Below, piece by piece: positions 8,929-18,001 of a stretch of 64,000 nucleotides of DNA; the stretch's first letter is position 1; each line of letters starts with the position of its first letter. The notes beneath the pieces were generated by a model. The model worked only from the letters and a program-made list of their open reading frames with translations. It made no database searches and had not been told where the DNA came from. The stretch spans positions 124,001 to 188,000 of the forward strand of contig NZ_JAQZAT010000010.1 of NCBI RefSeq assembly GCF_028736925.1, written 5' to 3'. The position numbers and the translations under genes are program-made. Source of the stretch: Flavivirga sp. 57AJ16 (GTDB lineage: Bacteria > Bacteroidota > Bacteroidia > Flavobacteriales > Flavobacteriaceae).

Positions 8929-9891
8929 TCAAAACAACTGTGATGCAATGGCTTTTATATTATCACTTTTACCCATAGAGTAATAATGAAGCACGGGAAC
9001 GCCTGCCTTTTTAAGTTCTTCAGATTGTTTTATGGCCCATTCCACACCTACTTGCCTTACCTGTTTATTGTCTTTACATTTCTCTACTTCATCCACTAAG
9101 GTTTCTGGTAAGTCTATTTTAAAGACTTGTGGCAGTATCTGTAAATGGCGCTTTACTGCCAGTGGTTTTATACCTGGGATAATAGGCACATTGATTCCTG
9201 CTTTTTTGGCTTTTTCTACAAATTCAAAATATTTTTTGTTATCAAAAAACATCTGTGTTACTACATAGTCTGCTCCAGCATCTACTTTTTCTTTAAGACG
9301 TCTTAAATCGGCCTGCATAGAAGGGGCTTCCATATGTTTTTCCGGGTAACCGGCAACACCAATACAAAAATCAGATTTATGATCGGATTCTATGACCTCA
9401 TGCAAGTACTTGCCACAATTTAAATTCTGGATTTGGGCCACCAAATCTGTTGCATAATGATTCCCGCCTTTTGAAGGTTCAAAATATTTTTGATGACTCA
9501 TGGCATCACCGCGTAGAGCCATGACATTATCAATACCTAAATAATGACAATCCACCAGTAGGTATTCGGTTTCCTCTTTGGTGAAACCACCACATAAAAC
9601 ATGCGGTACAGTATCCACATTATATTTGTGTTTTATAGCCGCACAAATACCAACTGTACCAGGGCGCATGCGTGTTATCTTTCTATCCAACAAGCCATCA
9701 CCTTTATCAATATACACATATTGTTCTCTTGAGGTTGTTACATCAATAAATGGTGGATTAAATTCTATTAAAGGATCTATGTTATTATATAGTTCCTGAA
9801 TATTTCTACCTTTTTGAGGTGGAATAATCTCAAACGAAAACAATGTTTTTCCGTTGGCTTTTTTAATATGGTCAGTTACTTTCATATTCAT
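8929..9891 (-). CDS. metF: methylenetetrahydrofolate reductase
   Basis: A TIM-barrel flavoenzyme of about 320 residues. Family blocks are FSFEIIPPQKGR, DVTTSREQ, ALRGD, IGVAGYPEKH and VTQMFFDN. It makes 5-methyl-THF for methionine synthase. A TTG at 9900 would extend it by three residues, but that codon lies inside a small hairpin repeat. The ATG at 9891 or 9885 is preferred. It is last in the SAM-riboswitch operon after metH. The sequence around its start is almost the same as that at the start of the upstream small ORF. Confidence 0.93.
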   Translation of the reverse strand: MNMKVTDHIKKANGKTLFSFEIIPPQKGRNIQELYNNIDPLIEFNPPFIDVTTSREQYVYIDKGDGLLDRKITRMRPGTVGICAAIKHKYNVDTVPHVLCGGFTKEETEYLLVDCHYLGIDNVMALRGDAMSHQKYFEPSKGGNHYATDLVAQIQNLNCGKYLHEVIESDHKSDFCIGVAGYPEKHMEAPSMQADLRRLKEKVDAGADYVVTQMFFDNKKYFEFVEKAKKAGINVPIIPGIKPLAVKRHLQILPQVFKIDLPETLVDEVEKCKDNKQVRQVGVEWAIKQSEELKKAGVPVLHYYSMGKSDNIKAIASQLF

Positions 9892-9985
9892 TTCCTGCAA
9901 AGGCAGGAATCTTTTAATTTATTACTTTCTTTTTCTTAGCTAAGAATTCACGAATGGTCTCTTAAAGCTTTTTATTTTTTCTTTA

Positions 9986-10234
9986 TCAAATGTCCAAAAT
10001 CAATATTTTCTTCAAATCTTCAAAAGCTTCTTCATACTCCCAGTATATCCATCGACCATCTATGTAGTCTGTTAAAACATACTTTTCACTAACTGATTTG
10101 ATTCTGGAAACGGCTACCATTTTTTTAGAAAACCCGTCCACAGTTATATGCTCTGTTATTTCTCTATTAGCATTATCATAGCCATGTGCAACGACATGGC
10201 TTCCTAATGTTAACTCTATAAATCTCATATTCAT
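9986..10234 (-). CDS. small conserved-looking hypothetical protein
   Basis: An 82-residue ORF between metH and metF. I do not recognise it. The ATG is preceded by GCAGGAA and followed by AATATG, exactly as at the start of metF. No signal peptide or membrane segment is seen. Composition is that of a soluble protein with a WIYWEYEEAFEDL acidic/aromatic segment near the C-terminus. It is transcribed in the methionine operon. It may be a late insertion together with its flanking hairpin repeats at 10236 and 10283. Confidence 0.5.
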   Translation of the reverse strand: MNMRFIELTLGSHVVAHGYDNANREITEHITVDGFSKKMVAVSRIKSVSEKYVLTDYIDGRWIYWEYEEAFEDLKKILILDI

Positions 10235-10235
10235 T

Positions 10236-10322
10236 TCCTGCGAAAGCAGGAATCTTTTTAATTAACACTTTTATTTTCATAAGATTCCTGCGCCTGCCTG
10301 CTGGGCAGGCAGGCGCAGGAAT
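10236..10322. repeat. CCTGC..GCAGG hairpin repeats between metH and the small ORF
   Basis: Two inverted-repeat units: TTCCTGCGAAAGCAGGAA, and a longer perfect palindrome centred near 10301 (CCTGCGCCTGCCTG with its complement). They belong to the small-hairpin family scattered through the window. Confidence 0.6.
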
Positions 10323-10326
10323 GTAT

Positions 10327-13035
10327 TTATTGATTAGCAAGATTAGGATGCAACCACTTTCTGGCTTTATCTTTTTCAATACCTTTTCTAATAGCATAAT
10401 CGGTTACCTGATCATCGGTAATTTTACCTAAACCAAAATATTTTGCTTCTGGATTCCCAAAATAATATCCAGATACCGCTGCTGCTGGCCACATGGCCAA
10501 ACTTTCTGTTAAAGAGACGCCTATCAGTTTTTCGACCTCTAATAACTCCCAAATGGTTTCTTTCTCTAAATGGTCTGGGCATGCTGGATAACCAGGTGCT
10601 GGACGGATCCCTTTATAGGTTTCTTTTATTAATTCTTCATTAGATAGGTTTTCGTCTACTGCATATCCCCAATGTTTTGTTCTCACTTGCTTGTGTAAAT
10701 ATTCTGCAAATGCTTCTGCAAATCTATCCGCAATGGCTTGAGCCATGATAGCGTTATAATCGTCTTCTTTTTCCTTGTAATAGGTTGCTAGTTCCTGAGC
10801 GCCAAAAATGCCTACACAAAATGCACCCATATAATCCATTTTACCCGTTTCCTTTGGTGCAACAAAATCAGACAAAGCTATATTTGGAATCTCATCTCTT
10901 TTCTTTAATTGTTGACGTAAGGTTCTAAACACCGCAATCTCACGGCCTTTTTTCTGAATAGATATATCGTCATCATTAATGGTATTAGCTTCAAACAAAC
11001 CAAAAACAGCTTTTGGTTTTAACAACTGTTTTGCAATAATCTGTTTAATCATCGCTTGTGCATCCTCATACAATTGAGTAGCCTGTTCACCTACAACCTC
11101 ATCTGTTAAGATCTCCGGGAATTTACCATGTAAATCCCACGAAATAAAGAAAGGCTTCCAATCGATATAAGGCAATAGCTCTTTTAAGCTTAGCTGCTTT
11201 AACACTTGAACTCCTAATTCATTAGGCTTTACAATTTTAGATGTTTCCCAATCTATAGTATATTTTTTATTCCGAGCTTCTTCTATGGAAATATATGATT
11301 TCTCTTTACCTCGTTTTAAAAACTTCTCACGAAATTCATCGTAATCCTTTTTTAGTTTGGCAACATATGCATGCGCTGTTTTCTTGTTCAATAGATCACC
11401 AACAACCGTCACCGCTCTAGAAGCATCGTTTACATGTACTACCGCATTTTTATACTGAGGATCGATTTTCACAGCGGTATGTGCTTTCGATGTTGTTGCC
11501 CCACCAATAAGTAAGGGCACGGTAAAATTCTGCCGCTCCATTTCTTTAGCTAAATAAACCATTTCGTCTAAAGACGGTGTAATTAAACCAGATAAACCAA
11601 TGGCATCTACATGATGTTCCTTAGCCTCAGAAATTATTCTTTCCGGCGGCACCATAACCCCCAAATCGACTATTTCGTAATTATTACAACCTAATACAAC
11701 ACTCACAATATTTTTTCCAATATCGTGCACATCTCCTTTTACAGTTGCCATTAATACCTTTCCTAATGCCTGCTGTTTCTCCAATTTTTCAGCTTCTATA
11801 AATGGGTTCAAATAGCCCACCGCTTTTTTCATTACCCGAGCCGATTTAACGACTTGTGGCAAAAACATTTTTCCCGCTCCAAACAAATCGCCAACCACAT
11901 TCATACCTATCATTAAATGGCCTTCTATAACATCAATAGGATTTTCGGCTTCCTGTCTTGCCTGTTCTACATCTTCAATAATATAGGCATCAATTCCCTT
12001 TACCAAGGCATGTGTAACACGCTCTTGAAGTGGGTTTTCTCTCCATGATAAATCTAAAGTCTTTTCTACCTTAGAACCTTTTACGGTTTCTGCAAAATCT
12101 AATAAACGCTCTGTCGCATCGTCTCTTCTATCTAGAATAACATCTTCAACATGCTCTAATAAATCCTTAGGAATATCATCATACACTTCTAAAAGCGCTG
12201 GATTTACAATCCCCATATTCATACCTGCTTGAATGGCATAATATAAAAACACCGAGTGCATCGCTTCCCTCACACCATCATTTCCTCTAAAAGAAAACGA
12301 CACATTACTCACCCCGCCACTCACACTTACATTTGGTAAATTTTCACGTACCCAACGTGTTGCTTCAATAAAATCGATCGCATTTCTGCGATGTTCTTCC
12401 ATACCTGTAGCTACAGGGAATATATTTAAATCGAAAATAATATCTTCCGATGGAAATCCTACTTTGTCAACCAAAACATCATAGGAACGCTTAGCTATTT
12501 CAATACGTCTTTTGTAATTATCTGCTTGCCCAACCTCATCAAAGGCCATGACAATAACAGCGGCTCCATAGCGCTTAATCTGCTTTGCTTCCCAAATAAA
12601 CTTTTCTTCACCTTCTTTTAGGGAAATGGAGTTTACGACACATTTTCCCTGTACAACTTGAAGCCCTGCTTCGATAATCTCCCATTTGGAGCTATCTATC
12701 ATAATAGGTACGCGGCAAATATCCGGTTCGGCAGCTATTAAATTTAAAAAGCGAACCATCGATTCCTTACCATCAATAAGGCCATCGTCCATATTAATGT
12801 CTATTATTTGCGCACCTCCATCAACTTGATGACGTGCAATATCCAGTGCTTCATCAAATTTTTCTTCTTTTATTAATCTTAAAAACTTACGTGATCCAGC
12901 AACATTGGTACGCTCACCAACGTTAATAAAATTGCTGTTTTCATTAAGGACTAGAGGTTCTAATCCCGAAAGTTTCATGTATTTTTTTTGGCTGATAGTT
13001 ATTCGTTGTTGGTTATTGGTTTCACTCATGCTCAT
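10327..13035 (-). CDS. metH: methionine synthase, pterin/cobalamin/activation part (split MetH C-part)
   Basis: A 902-residue protein. It has a pterin-binding domain (about 25-320, [11 protein letters not shown]), a cobalamin cap and B12-binding domain with DVHDIG (ligand His about 437), and a C-terminal AdoMet activation domain ([12 protein letters not shown]). Together with the separate homocysteine-binding protein (13728-14744) it makes methionine from homocysteine and methyl-THF. The first about 19 residues ([15 protein letters not shown]) are encoded by a degenerate 7-bp repeat. The ancestral start is probably the ATG at 12978 (MKLSGLEPL). A four-helix-bundle gene is inserted just upstream. 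Confidence 0.93.
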   Translation of the reverse strand: MSMSETNNQQRITISQKKYMKLSGLEPLVLNENSNFINVGERTNVAGSRKFLRLIKEEKFDEALDIARHQVDGGAQIIDINMDDGLIDGKESMVRFLNLIAAEPDICRVPIMIDSSKWEIIEAGLQVVQGKCVVNSISLKEGEEKFIWEAKQIKRYGAAVIVMAFDEVGQADNYKRRIEIAKRSYDVLVDKVGFPSEDIIFDLNIFPVATGMEEHRRNAIDFIEATRWVRENLPNVSVSGGVSNVSFSFRGNDGVREAMHSVFLYYAIQAGMNMGIVNPALLEVYDDIPKDLLEHVEDVILDRRDDATERLLDFAETVKGSKVEKTLDLSWRENPLQERVTHALVKGIDAYIIEDVEQARQEAENPIDVIEGHLMIGMNVVGDLFGAGKMFLPQVVKSARVMKKAVGYLNPFIEAEKLEKQQALGKVLMATVKGDVHDIGKNIVSVVLGCNNYEIVDLGVMVPPERIISEAKEHHVDAIGLSGLITPSLDEMVYLAKEMERQNFTVPLLIGGATTSKAHTAVKIDPQYKNAVVHVNDASRAVTVVGDLLNKKTAHAYVAKLKKDYDEFREKFLKRGKEKSYISIEEARNKKYTIDWETSKIVKPNELGVQVLKQLSLKELLPYIDWKPFFISWDLHGKFPEILTDEVVGEQATQLYEDAQAMIKQIIAKQLLKPKAVFGLFEANTINDDDISIQKKGREIAVFRTLRQQLKKRDEIPNIALSDFVAPKETGKMDYMGAFCVGIFGAQELATYYKEKEDDYNAIMAQAIADRFAEAFAEYLHKQVRTKHWGYAVDENLSNEELIKETYKGIRPAPGYPACPDHLEKETIWELLEVEKLIGVSLTESLAMWPAAAVSGYYFGNPEAKYFGLGKITDDQVTDYAIRKGIEKDKARKWLHPNLANQ

Positions 13036-13440
13036 AATTTCTTGTAATAATTGATAAATTCGTTAAGCAACTTTTTCCAAGTTTGTATTTGAATTAACAA
13101 ATTATTTAATTTTTCTTCCGGAAGAAACTCCAAATCATTAGAAAGGAATAATTGCGTTTCTAATTCGTATAAGGAACCTCTTGAAATATATAAAAAAGGA
13201 ATTGTTTCTTTTGTCGATTGTCTTCCGCAACCTTCAGCTATGTTTGATGGTACAGAAATCACACTTCTTCTAATTTGATTTGTTAAGCCATATAGCTCTT
13301 CTTGAGGGTACGATTTTGTTAATTTATAAACCAACTTAACCAATTCTCTTAAATATTTCCAAATACCTAATTCTGTATAATTCATATAACTATTTTCTAA
13401 CCATCAACCAAAAACTAGCAACCATCAACCTTTGTATAAT
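12992..13440. mobile_element. candidate heptad-repeat-flanked four-helix-bundle unit 1
   Basis: The four-helix gene (13032-13385) is bracketed by degenerate 7-bp repeats in inverted orientation. At 12995-13025 units resemble GGTTATT and GGCTGAT. At 13395-13437 the complement reads GGTTGATGGTTGCTAG. The two arms match at about 23 of 33 positions when one is reverse-complemented. The arms encode the start of metH and the last residues of the monooxygenase. The same layout recurs around the second four-helix gene at 46128. Boundaries are approximate. Confidence 0.5.
13032..13385 (-). CDS. four helix bundle protein (23S rRNA intervening-sequence / S23 family)
   Basis: A 117-residue all-helical protein with the family hallmarks [24 protein letters not shown] and a long C-terminal helix. 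Relatives are encoded in 23S rRNA intervening sequences and serve as bAvd accessory proteins of diversity-generating retroelements. No reverse transcriptase is nearby, and the free-standing function is unknown. It separates the two metH parts and overlaps the annotated metH start by 4 bp. It is flanked by degenerate heptamer repeats, suggesting it came in as a unit. Confidence 0.88.
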   Translation of the reverse strand: MNYTELGIWKYLRELVKLVYKLTKSYPQEELYGLTNQIRRSVISVPSNIAEGCGRQSTKETIPFLYISRGSLYELETQLFLSNDLEFLPEEKLNNLLIQIQTWKKLLNEFINYYKKL

Positions 13441-13711
13441 GTTCTACTATTGGGAATGGTTCGTAAAAATGATGCAATAAAGCCTTCCATTTTTTATATT
13501 CGTTAGATTTTCTAAACCCTATTTCATGGTCTTCAATGGTTTCCCAATTCACCAATAATATATATTTATCTTCCTGCTCTACACACTTTTTTAATTCGTG
13601 TGATGTATAACCTTTCATGGACGAAATGATACTTTGCGCTTCTTGAAAACTTTTCTCAAAATCTGCCGAAAGTCCTTTCTTTATATTTAATACGGCTACT
13701 TCAAGTATCAT
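13415..13711 (-). CDS. antibiotic biosynthesis monooxygenase (ABM) family protein
   Basis: A 98-residue ferredoxin-like alpha/beta protein. VAVLNIKKG, then a helix, then KYILLVNWETIEDHEIGFRKS and HHFYEPFPIVEHY are typical of ABM/YgiN-like dimeric monooxygenases or quinol oxidases. The substrate is unknown. It lies inside the met operon between the two metH parts. The last residues (KVDGC) are encoded by the heptamer repeat of the adjacent four-helix unit, so the native C-terminus was probably altered by that insertion. Confidence 0.8.
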   Translation of the reverse strand: MILEVAVLNIKKGLSADFEKSFQEAQSIISSMKGYTSHELKKCVEQEDKYILLVNWETIEDHEIGFRKSNEYKKWKALLHHFYEPFPIVEHYTKVDGC

Positions 13712-13727
13712 AATCCTTAACTCCTAT

Positions 13728-14744
13728 TTATGAGATTCCTGCCTCTGCAGGAATGACAAAATCACGAGGTTTATACTTCGCTGCTATCTCTGCAATAACT
13801 CTAATATGTTCTGGACTTGTACCACAACAGCCTCCAATAATATTTATTAAATTCTTTTGTAAATATGCTTCTATTTGAGCCCCCATTTCTTCCGGGGTCT
13901 CATCGTATTCACCAAAAGCATTCGGTAACCCCGCATTGGGATGTGCTGAAATGGCAAAATCTGTTTTAGAAGCAATGGCCTCTAAGTGAGGTTGTAATAA
14001 ATTAGCTCCCAAAGCACAATTAAAACCTACAGACAACAATGGAATATGCGAAACGGAAATTAAAAAGGCTTCTGCTGTTTGACCAGAAAGTGTTCTTCCT
14101 GATGCATCGGTAATGGTACCACTAAGCATAATAGGAATATCTATGTCCCGTTCTTCTTTAACTTCTTCTATGGCAAACAAAGCTGCTTTGGCATTTAGGG
14201 TATCAAAAACAGTTTCTACCAATAACAAATCGACTCCTCCATCAATAAGCGCTTCCGTTTGCTGTTTATAAGCTATACGCAACTCATCAAAAGTAACTGC
14301 TCTATAACCTGGATCATTAACATCTGGCGACATACTTGCCGTACGGTTTGTTGGCCCAATTGATCCTGCTACGTAACGGGGTTTATGTGGTTCTTTTGCC
14401 GTAAATGCATCAGCCACCTCCTTGGCTATCTTTGCCGATTGGAAATTAAGTTCGTAAACCAAATCTTCCATTTGATAATCTGCCATGGCGATTGTTGTAC
14501 CAGAAAAGGTATTGGTCTCTACGATATCTGCCCCTACTTCAAAGTATTTGGCATGTATTTCTTTAATGGCTTTTGGCTGTGTGATCGATAACAGGTCATT
14601 ATTACCCTGCAATGGCGTCGGATAATCTTTAAAACGATCGCCTCTAAAATCGTCTTCTGTAAATTTGTAAGCCTGCAGCATTGTACCCATAGCACCATCC
14701 AGTACTAAAATACGTTCTTGTAAGGCTTGTTGTATTTTTGACAT
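13728..14744 (-). CDS. metH: homocysteine S-methyltransferase domain protein (split MetH N-part)
   Basis: A 338-residue TIM-barrel with DGAMGTMLQ at the N-terminus. The zinc ligands are the NCALG cysteine near 240 and the [10 protein letters not shown] pair near 310. It binds and activates homocysteine for the cobalamin-bearing partner at 10327-13035. It is first in the operon, downstream of a SAM-I riboswitch. The C-terminal tail [11 protein letters not shown] is encoded by a CCTGC..GCAGG hairpin repeat (13728-13760) and is not part of the domain. Splitting of MetH at this boundary is common in Flavobacteriia. Confidence 0.92.
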   Translation of the reverse strand: MSKIQQALQERILVLDGAMGTMLQAYKFTEDDFRGDRFKDYPTPLQGNNDLLSITQPKAIKEIHAKYFEVGADIVETNTFSGTTIAMADYQMEDLVYELNFQSAKIAKEVADAFTAKEPHKPRYVAGSIGPTNRTASMSPDVNDPGYRAVTFDELRIAYKQQTEALIDGGVDLLLVETVFDTLNAKAALFAIEEVKEERDIDIPIMLSGTITDASGRTLSGQTAEAFLISVSHIPLLSVGFNCALGANLLQPHLEAIASKTDFAISAHPNAGLPNAFGEYDETPEEMGAQIEAYLQKNLINIIGGCCGTSPEHIRVIAEIAAKYKPRDFVIPAEAGIS

Positions 14745-14948
14745 CTCTTTTTCTTTTTTATCTCTTATAATAGAACTATGTTCTTAAAATTAAGACACGA
14801 ATTTCACGAATTGGCACGAATTGATTTGTGTAAATTCATGAAATTTGCCTCTCTTTTTGAAACACATTCCGTTTTGACGAAAACCTAACTTTTTAGTCAG
14901 TCTTCATCATTTATAATATCATCAAGAAAAGTAAAAGAAACACTTTTC

Positions 14949-15055
14949 GTTATCTTTCTAATATCATTGAATATTAGTAGAATTTAGCACCTTCTTTAAA
15001 GTTAAAGGGTTGCCAAGGTTTCACAGGGTCTATTCCCTCTACCTTTCTTGATAAC
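14949..15055 (-). ncRNA. SAM-I riboswitch (S box)
   Basis: On the minus strand, GTTATCAAGAAAGG (P1 and 5' core) is followed by the AGAGGGA and CCCTGTGAAACCTTGGCAACC core. AAGAAGGTGCTAAATTC comes next, and P1 is closed by GATAAC at 14954-14949. These blocks match the S-box consensus (TATCAAGA, GGCAACC, AAGGTGCTAA). It sits about 200 bp upstream of the split metH operon, so SAM should turn down methionine synthesis. No strong intrinsic terminator follows, so the control step may be translational or use a weak hairpin. Confidence 0.9.
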
Positions 15056-15136
15056 AATATTTATACATTAATGAACTCATAGCAATAAACTTAAAATTCC
15101 ACAATAATAAAACCTTGAGCATATCGATATAGTGAG

Positions 15137-15144
15137 CAAAAATA
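15137..15144 (-). promoter_or_regulatory. -7 promoter element of the met operon
   Basis: TATTTTTG on the minus strand matches TAnnTTTG. A TGTG lies 20 bp upstream. Transcription from here would give a leader of roughly 75 nt before the riboswitch. The rest of 14745-15288 holds a copy of a TCACGAATTGGCACGAATT-type repeat near 14800 and nothing else recognisable. Confidence 0.4.
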
Positions 15145-15288
15145 CTAACAATATTTTTTTTATTCACATGAAAACAAAAAATTTTAAAAATTTCTTTGTT
15201 TTTAGATGCCTGCTAAAGTTTATCTTAAGCTACACTACAGCCAAAAGACCTTATAGCAGTAAATTTAATTTGTTAAAGTATACTTGAT

Positions 15289-16179
15289 TTATTCGAATAA
15301 AGAAGACGACAAGTACCTATCGCCCCTATCACAAATAACAGCCACTATAACACCTTCATTAATGGACTCGGCCACTTCCAATGCACAACATACAGAACCT
15401 CCACTGCTCATTCCAGCAAACACGCCGGCTTCTTTCGCTAAACGTTGCGTTGTTGCTTTGGCATCAGCTTCGGTCACTTCTATAATTTGATCTACTTTAG
15501 ACCTATTAAAAAATTTAGGCACATAGGCTTCGGGCCATTTTCTTATTCCTGGAATTCTGGAGTTATCATCTGGTTGTGCCCCCACAATGGTGATGTCTTT
15601 ATTTTGTTCTTTTAAATATGTTGAGACGCCCATAATGGTTCCTGTTGTTCCCATTGCAGACACAAAATGAGTTACTTTACCTTGTGTTGTTTCCCAAATT
15701 TCGGGTCCTGTGGTTTTATAGTGCGCTTTCCAATTATCGTCATTTTCAAACTGGTTCAACAGGGTATAACCTTTTTCATCCCTAAGTTTAAATGCCAGAT
15801 CTCTTGACCCCTCAATACCAATATCAGAAGAGGTTAAAATAACTTCGGCTCCATAAGCTTTCATGGTCTTTACACGTTCTTCCGTAGAATTTTCGGGCAT
15901 GATCAATACCATATTCAATCCTAAAAGTTTTGCTATAAACGCTAAGGCAATCCCTGTGTTCCCACTGGTAGCTTCAACTAAGGTGCCTCCTTTTTTAATA
16001 TCGCCACGCTTAAGCGCTTCATTGATCATATTAAAAGCAGCTCTGTCCTTAACACTGCCTCCTGGGTTATTTCCTTCCAATTTCAAAAAAAGCTTAACGC
16101 CTTCCTTGGAAACCAAATGACTGGCATCTACTAAAGGGGTGTTACCAATAAAATCTAAAATTGTTTTACTGTATGCCAT
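15289..16179 (-). CDS. cysM: cysteine synthase (O-acetylserine sulfhydrylase B type)
   Basis: A 296-residue PLP enzyme with NPGGSVKDRAAFNMI (PLP lysine about 44), the substrate loop EATSGNTGIAL and the GTTGTIMGVS phosphate-binding loop. It makes cysteine from O-acetylserine and sulfide. Its start overlaps the end of the serine acetyltransferase gene by 14 bp, giving a coupled cysE-cysM pair. It is the last gene of the cys operon. I call CysM rather than CysK from the overall sequence; the distinction is not certain. Confidence 0.9.
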   Translation of the reverse strand: MAYSKTILDFIGNTPLVDASHLVSKEGVKLFLKLEGNNPGGSVKDRAAFNMINEALKRGDIKKGGTLVEATSGNTGIALAFIAKLLGLNMVLIMPENSTEERVKTMKAYGAEVILTSSDIGIEGSRDLAFKLRDEKGYTLLNQFENDDNWKAHYKTTGPEIWETTQGKVTHFVSAMGTTGTIMGVSTYLKEQNKDITIVGAQPDDNSRIPGIRKWPEAYVPKFFNRSKVDQIIEVTEADAKATTQRLAKEAGVFAGMSSGGSVCCALEVAESINEGVIVAVICDRGDRYLSSSLFE

Positions 16180-16909
16180 TCTTTTTGGGTCTGATTTTTA
16201 TTTCAGTTTGATAAGTTACCAACGAGTTTTCCGGAACCGATTGGGTAATCCAGACGTTCGCGCCTATAATACTATGGGCGCCTATAACAATGTCCCCTCC
16301 TAAAATGGTTGCATTGGCATATATGGTGACGTTTTCATTTATAGTGGGGTGCCTCTTTACTTGGGCCAAGTCTTTACTAACCTGAATACCCCCTAAGGTA
16401 ACACCTTGATAAATTTTAACGTTGTCCTTTATTATGGATGTTTCTCCTATCACTATTCCCGTTCCATGATCTATATAAAATGATTCTCCAATAGTGGCTC
16501 CTGGATGGATATCTATACCTGTAATACCATGAATATATTCACTCATCATTCTAGGGAGAATGGGTACCTTCAATTTATAAAGGGCATGACTCAATCTATG
16601 AATGGAGATCGCATAAAAACCAGGATATGCCAAATAGATTTCCTCTAAACTGTACGATGCCGGGTCATTATTTTCAAAAGCGATAGCATCTAAATCCAAT
16701 TGCCTTCTAATTTCTGGGAGATTTTGCTTAAAACCCTCCCATTTTTCTTTTCCTCCTTCTATGGATAGTTTTGAAAGTGTTTTAAGAAAAGTTGTTTCTA
16801 AATAGGATGCATGTGTTACCTGTTGTTCTTCATCAAACAAAGCATAAAACAATCTTTTTGTAAATGTTTCAACCGTATCTTTTAAACAAACGTTGTAACT
16901 TTTTTTCAT
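16166..16909 (-). CDS. cysE: serine O-acetyltransferase
   Basis: A 247-residue protein with an N-terminal helical region and a C-terminal left-handed beta-helix hexapeptide domain. Catalytic-type motifs are EYIHGITGIDIHPGATIG, IDHGTGIVIGET and GVTLGG. It acetylates serine for cysteine synthesis, supplying CysM next door (14 bp overlap). The form with a long N-terminal domain matches the EpsC-type enzyme common in Bacteroidota. Confidence 0.9.
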   Translation of the reverse strand: MKKSYNVCLKDTVETFTKRLFYALFDEEQQVTHASYLETTFLKTLSKLSIEGGKEKWEGFKQNLPEIRRQLDLDAIAFENNDPASYSLEEIYLAYPGFYAISIHRLSHALYKLKVPILPRMMSEYIHGITGIDIHPGATIGESFYIDHGTGIVIGETSIIKDNVKIYQGVTLGGIQVSKDLAQVKRHPTINENVTIYANATILGGDIVIGAHSIIGANVWITQSVPENSLVTYQTEIKIRPKKNGIQ

Positions 16910-16947
16910 ACGCTTAAATTTTAAACATCAAGGGTTCTTGCTTTTAT

Positions 16948-18000
16948 TTAATTAATCGCTTGAACAACCGCTTTAGGAGCTTCTTTACGTGTTCCATCAA
17001 ATCCATCTATCCCACTAACTGTTGTATATTTTAACACATACTTTTTACCTGGGTTGATAATTCTATAAGCTGCCTGGCACATTAATGTCGCCTCATGGAA
17101 ACCACAAAGGATTAATTTTAATTTCTCTGGATAGGTGTTTACATCTCCTATGGCAAAAATACCAGGAATGTTTGTTTGATAGTTTAAGGAATTATCAACT
17201 TTTATAGCATTTTTTTCTATTTCCAATCCCCAATTTCCAATAGGTCCCAATTTAGGGGATAAACCGAATAAAGGGATAAAGTGGTCGGTTTCAATTTTAG
17301 TTGTTTCACCATCCTTCACGACACTAACCGCTTCAATTTTTCCATCACCATGAAGTTCTTTAACCTCAGCTGGAGTGATTAGTTTTATTTTATTTAAAAG
17401 GGTTAATTCCCTAACTTTTTCAACAGAATCCAACGCCCCTCTAAATTCGTTTCTTCTGTGAATCAATGTCACTTCTGAAGCCACGTCCGATAAAAAGATA
17501 CTCCAATCTAAAGCAGAATCCCCGCCTCCTGAAATCACTACTTTTTTGTCTCTGTAAAATTCTGGATCTTTAATAATATATTCGACCCCCTTATCTTCAT
17601 AATCTGCAATACCTTCGATAAGGGGTTTTCTAGGCTCGAAAGACCCTAACCCTCCTGCAATAGCTACCACAGGTGCATGGTGTCGCGTTCCTTTATTGGT
17701 CGTTACTATAAAAGAACCATCTTCTTGCTTTTCTATAGTTTCTGCACGTTCGCCCAAAGTAAAACCAGGCTCAAATTGTTTGCCTTGTTCTAAAAGGTTT
17801 TTAGTTAAATCTCCTGCCAAAATTTCTGGAAACCCAGGAATATCATAGATAGGTTTTTTAGGATAAATCTCAGAACACTGCCCCCCTGCTTGTGGCAATG
17901 CATCGATTAAGTGGCATTTAAGTTTTAATAAACCCGCTTCAAAAACTGCAAATAATCCAGTTGGCCCTGCCCCTATTATAAGTATATCTGTCTTAATCAT
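16948..18000 (-). CDS. FAD-dependent NAD(P)H oxidoreductase (ferredoxin-NADP reductase type)
   Basis: A 350-residue thioredoxin-reductase-like flavoprotein. An FAD motif GAGPTGLFAVFEAG opens it and GGGDSALDW forms the NADPH site. The redox-active CxxC of thioredoxin reductase is absent, which points to the ferredoxin/flavodoxin-NADP reductase (YumC) group. It lies between cysE and siroheme genes. The likely job is to supply electrons to the ferredoxin-type sulfite reductase encoded upstream in the same operon. Confidence 0.85.
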   Translation of the reverse strand: MIKTDILIIGAGPTGLFAVFEAGLLKLKCHLIDALPQAGGQCSEIYPKKPIYDIPGFPEILAGDLTKNLLEQGKQFEPGFTLGERAETIEKQEDGSFIVTTNKGTRHHAPVVAIAGGLGSFEPRKPLIEGIADYEDKGVEYIIKDPEFYRDKKVVISGGGDSALDWSIFLSDVASEVTLIHRRNEFRGALDSVEKVRELTLLNKIKLITPAEVKELHGDGKIEAVSVVKDGETTKIETDHFIPLFGLSPKLGPIGNWGLEIEKNAIKVDNSLNYQTNIPGIFAIGDVNTYPEKLKLILCGFHEATLMCQAAYRIINPGKKYVLKYTTVSGIDGFDGTRKEAPKAVVQAIN

Positions 18001-18001
18001 G

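Noticed and set aside
13032-13385. Four-helix-bundle gene as bAvd of a diversity-generating retroelement
   Set aside because: No reverse transcriptase, template repeat or variable repeat is visible nearby; the same holds for 46134-46487.
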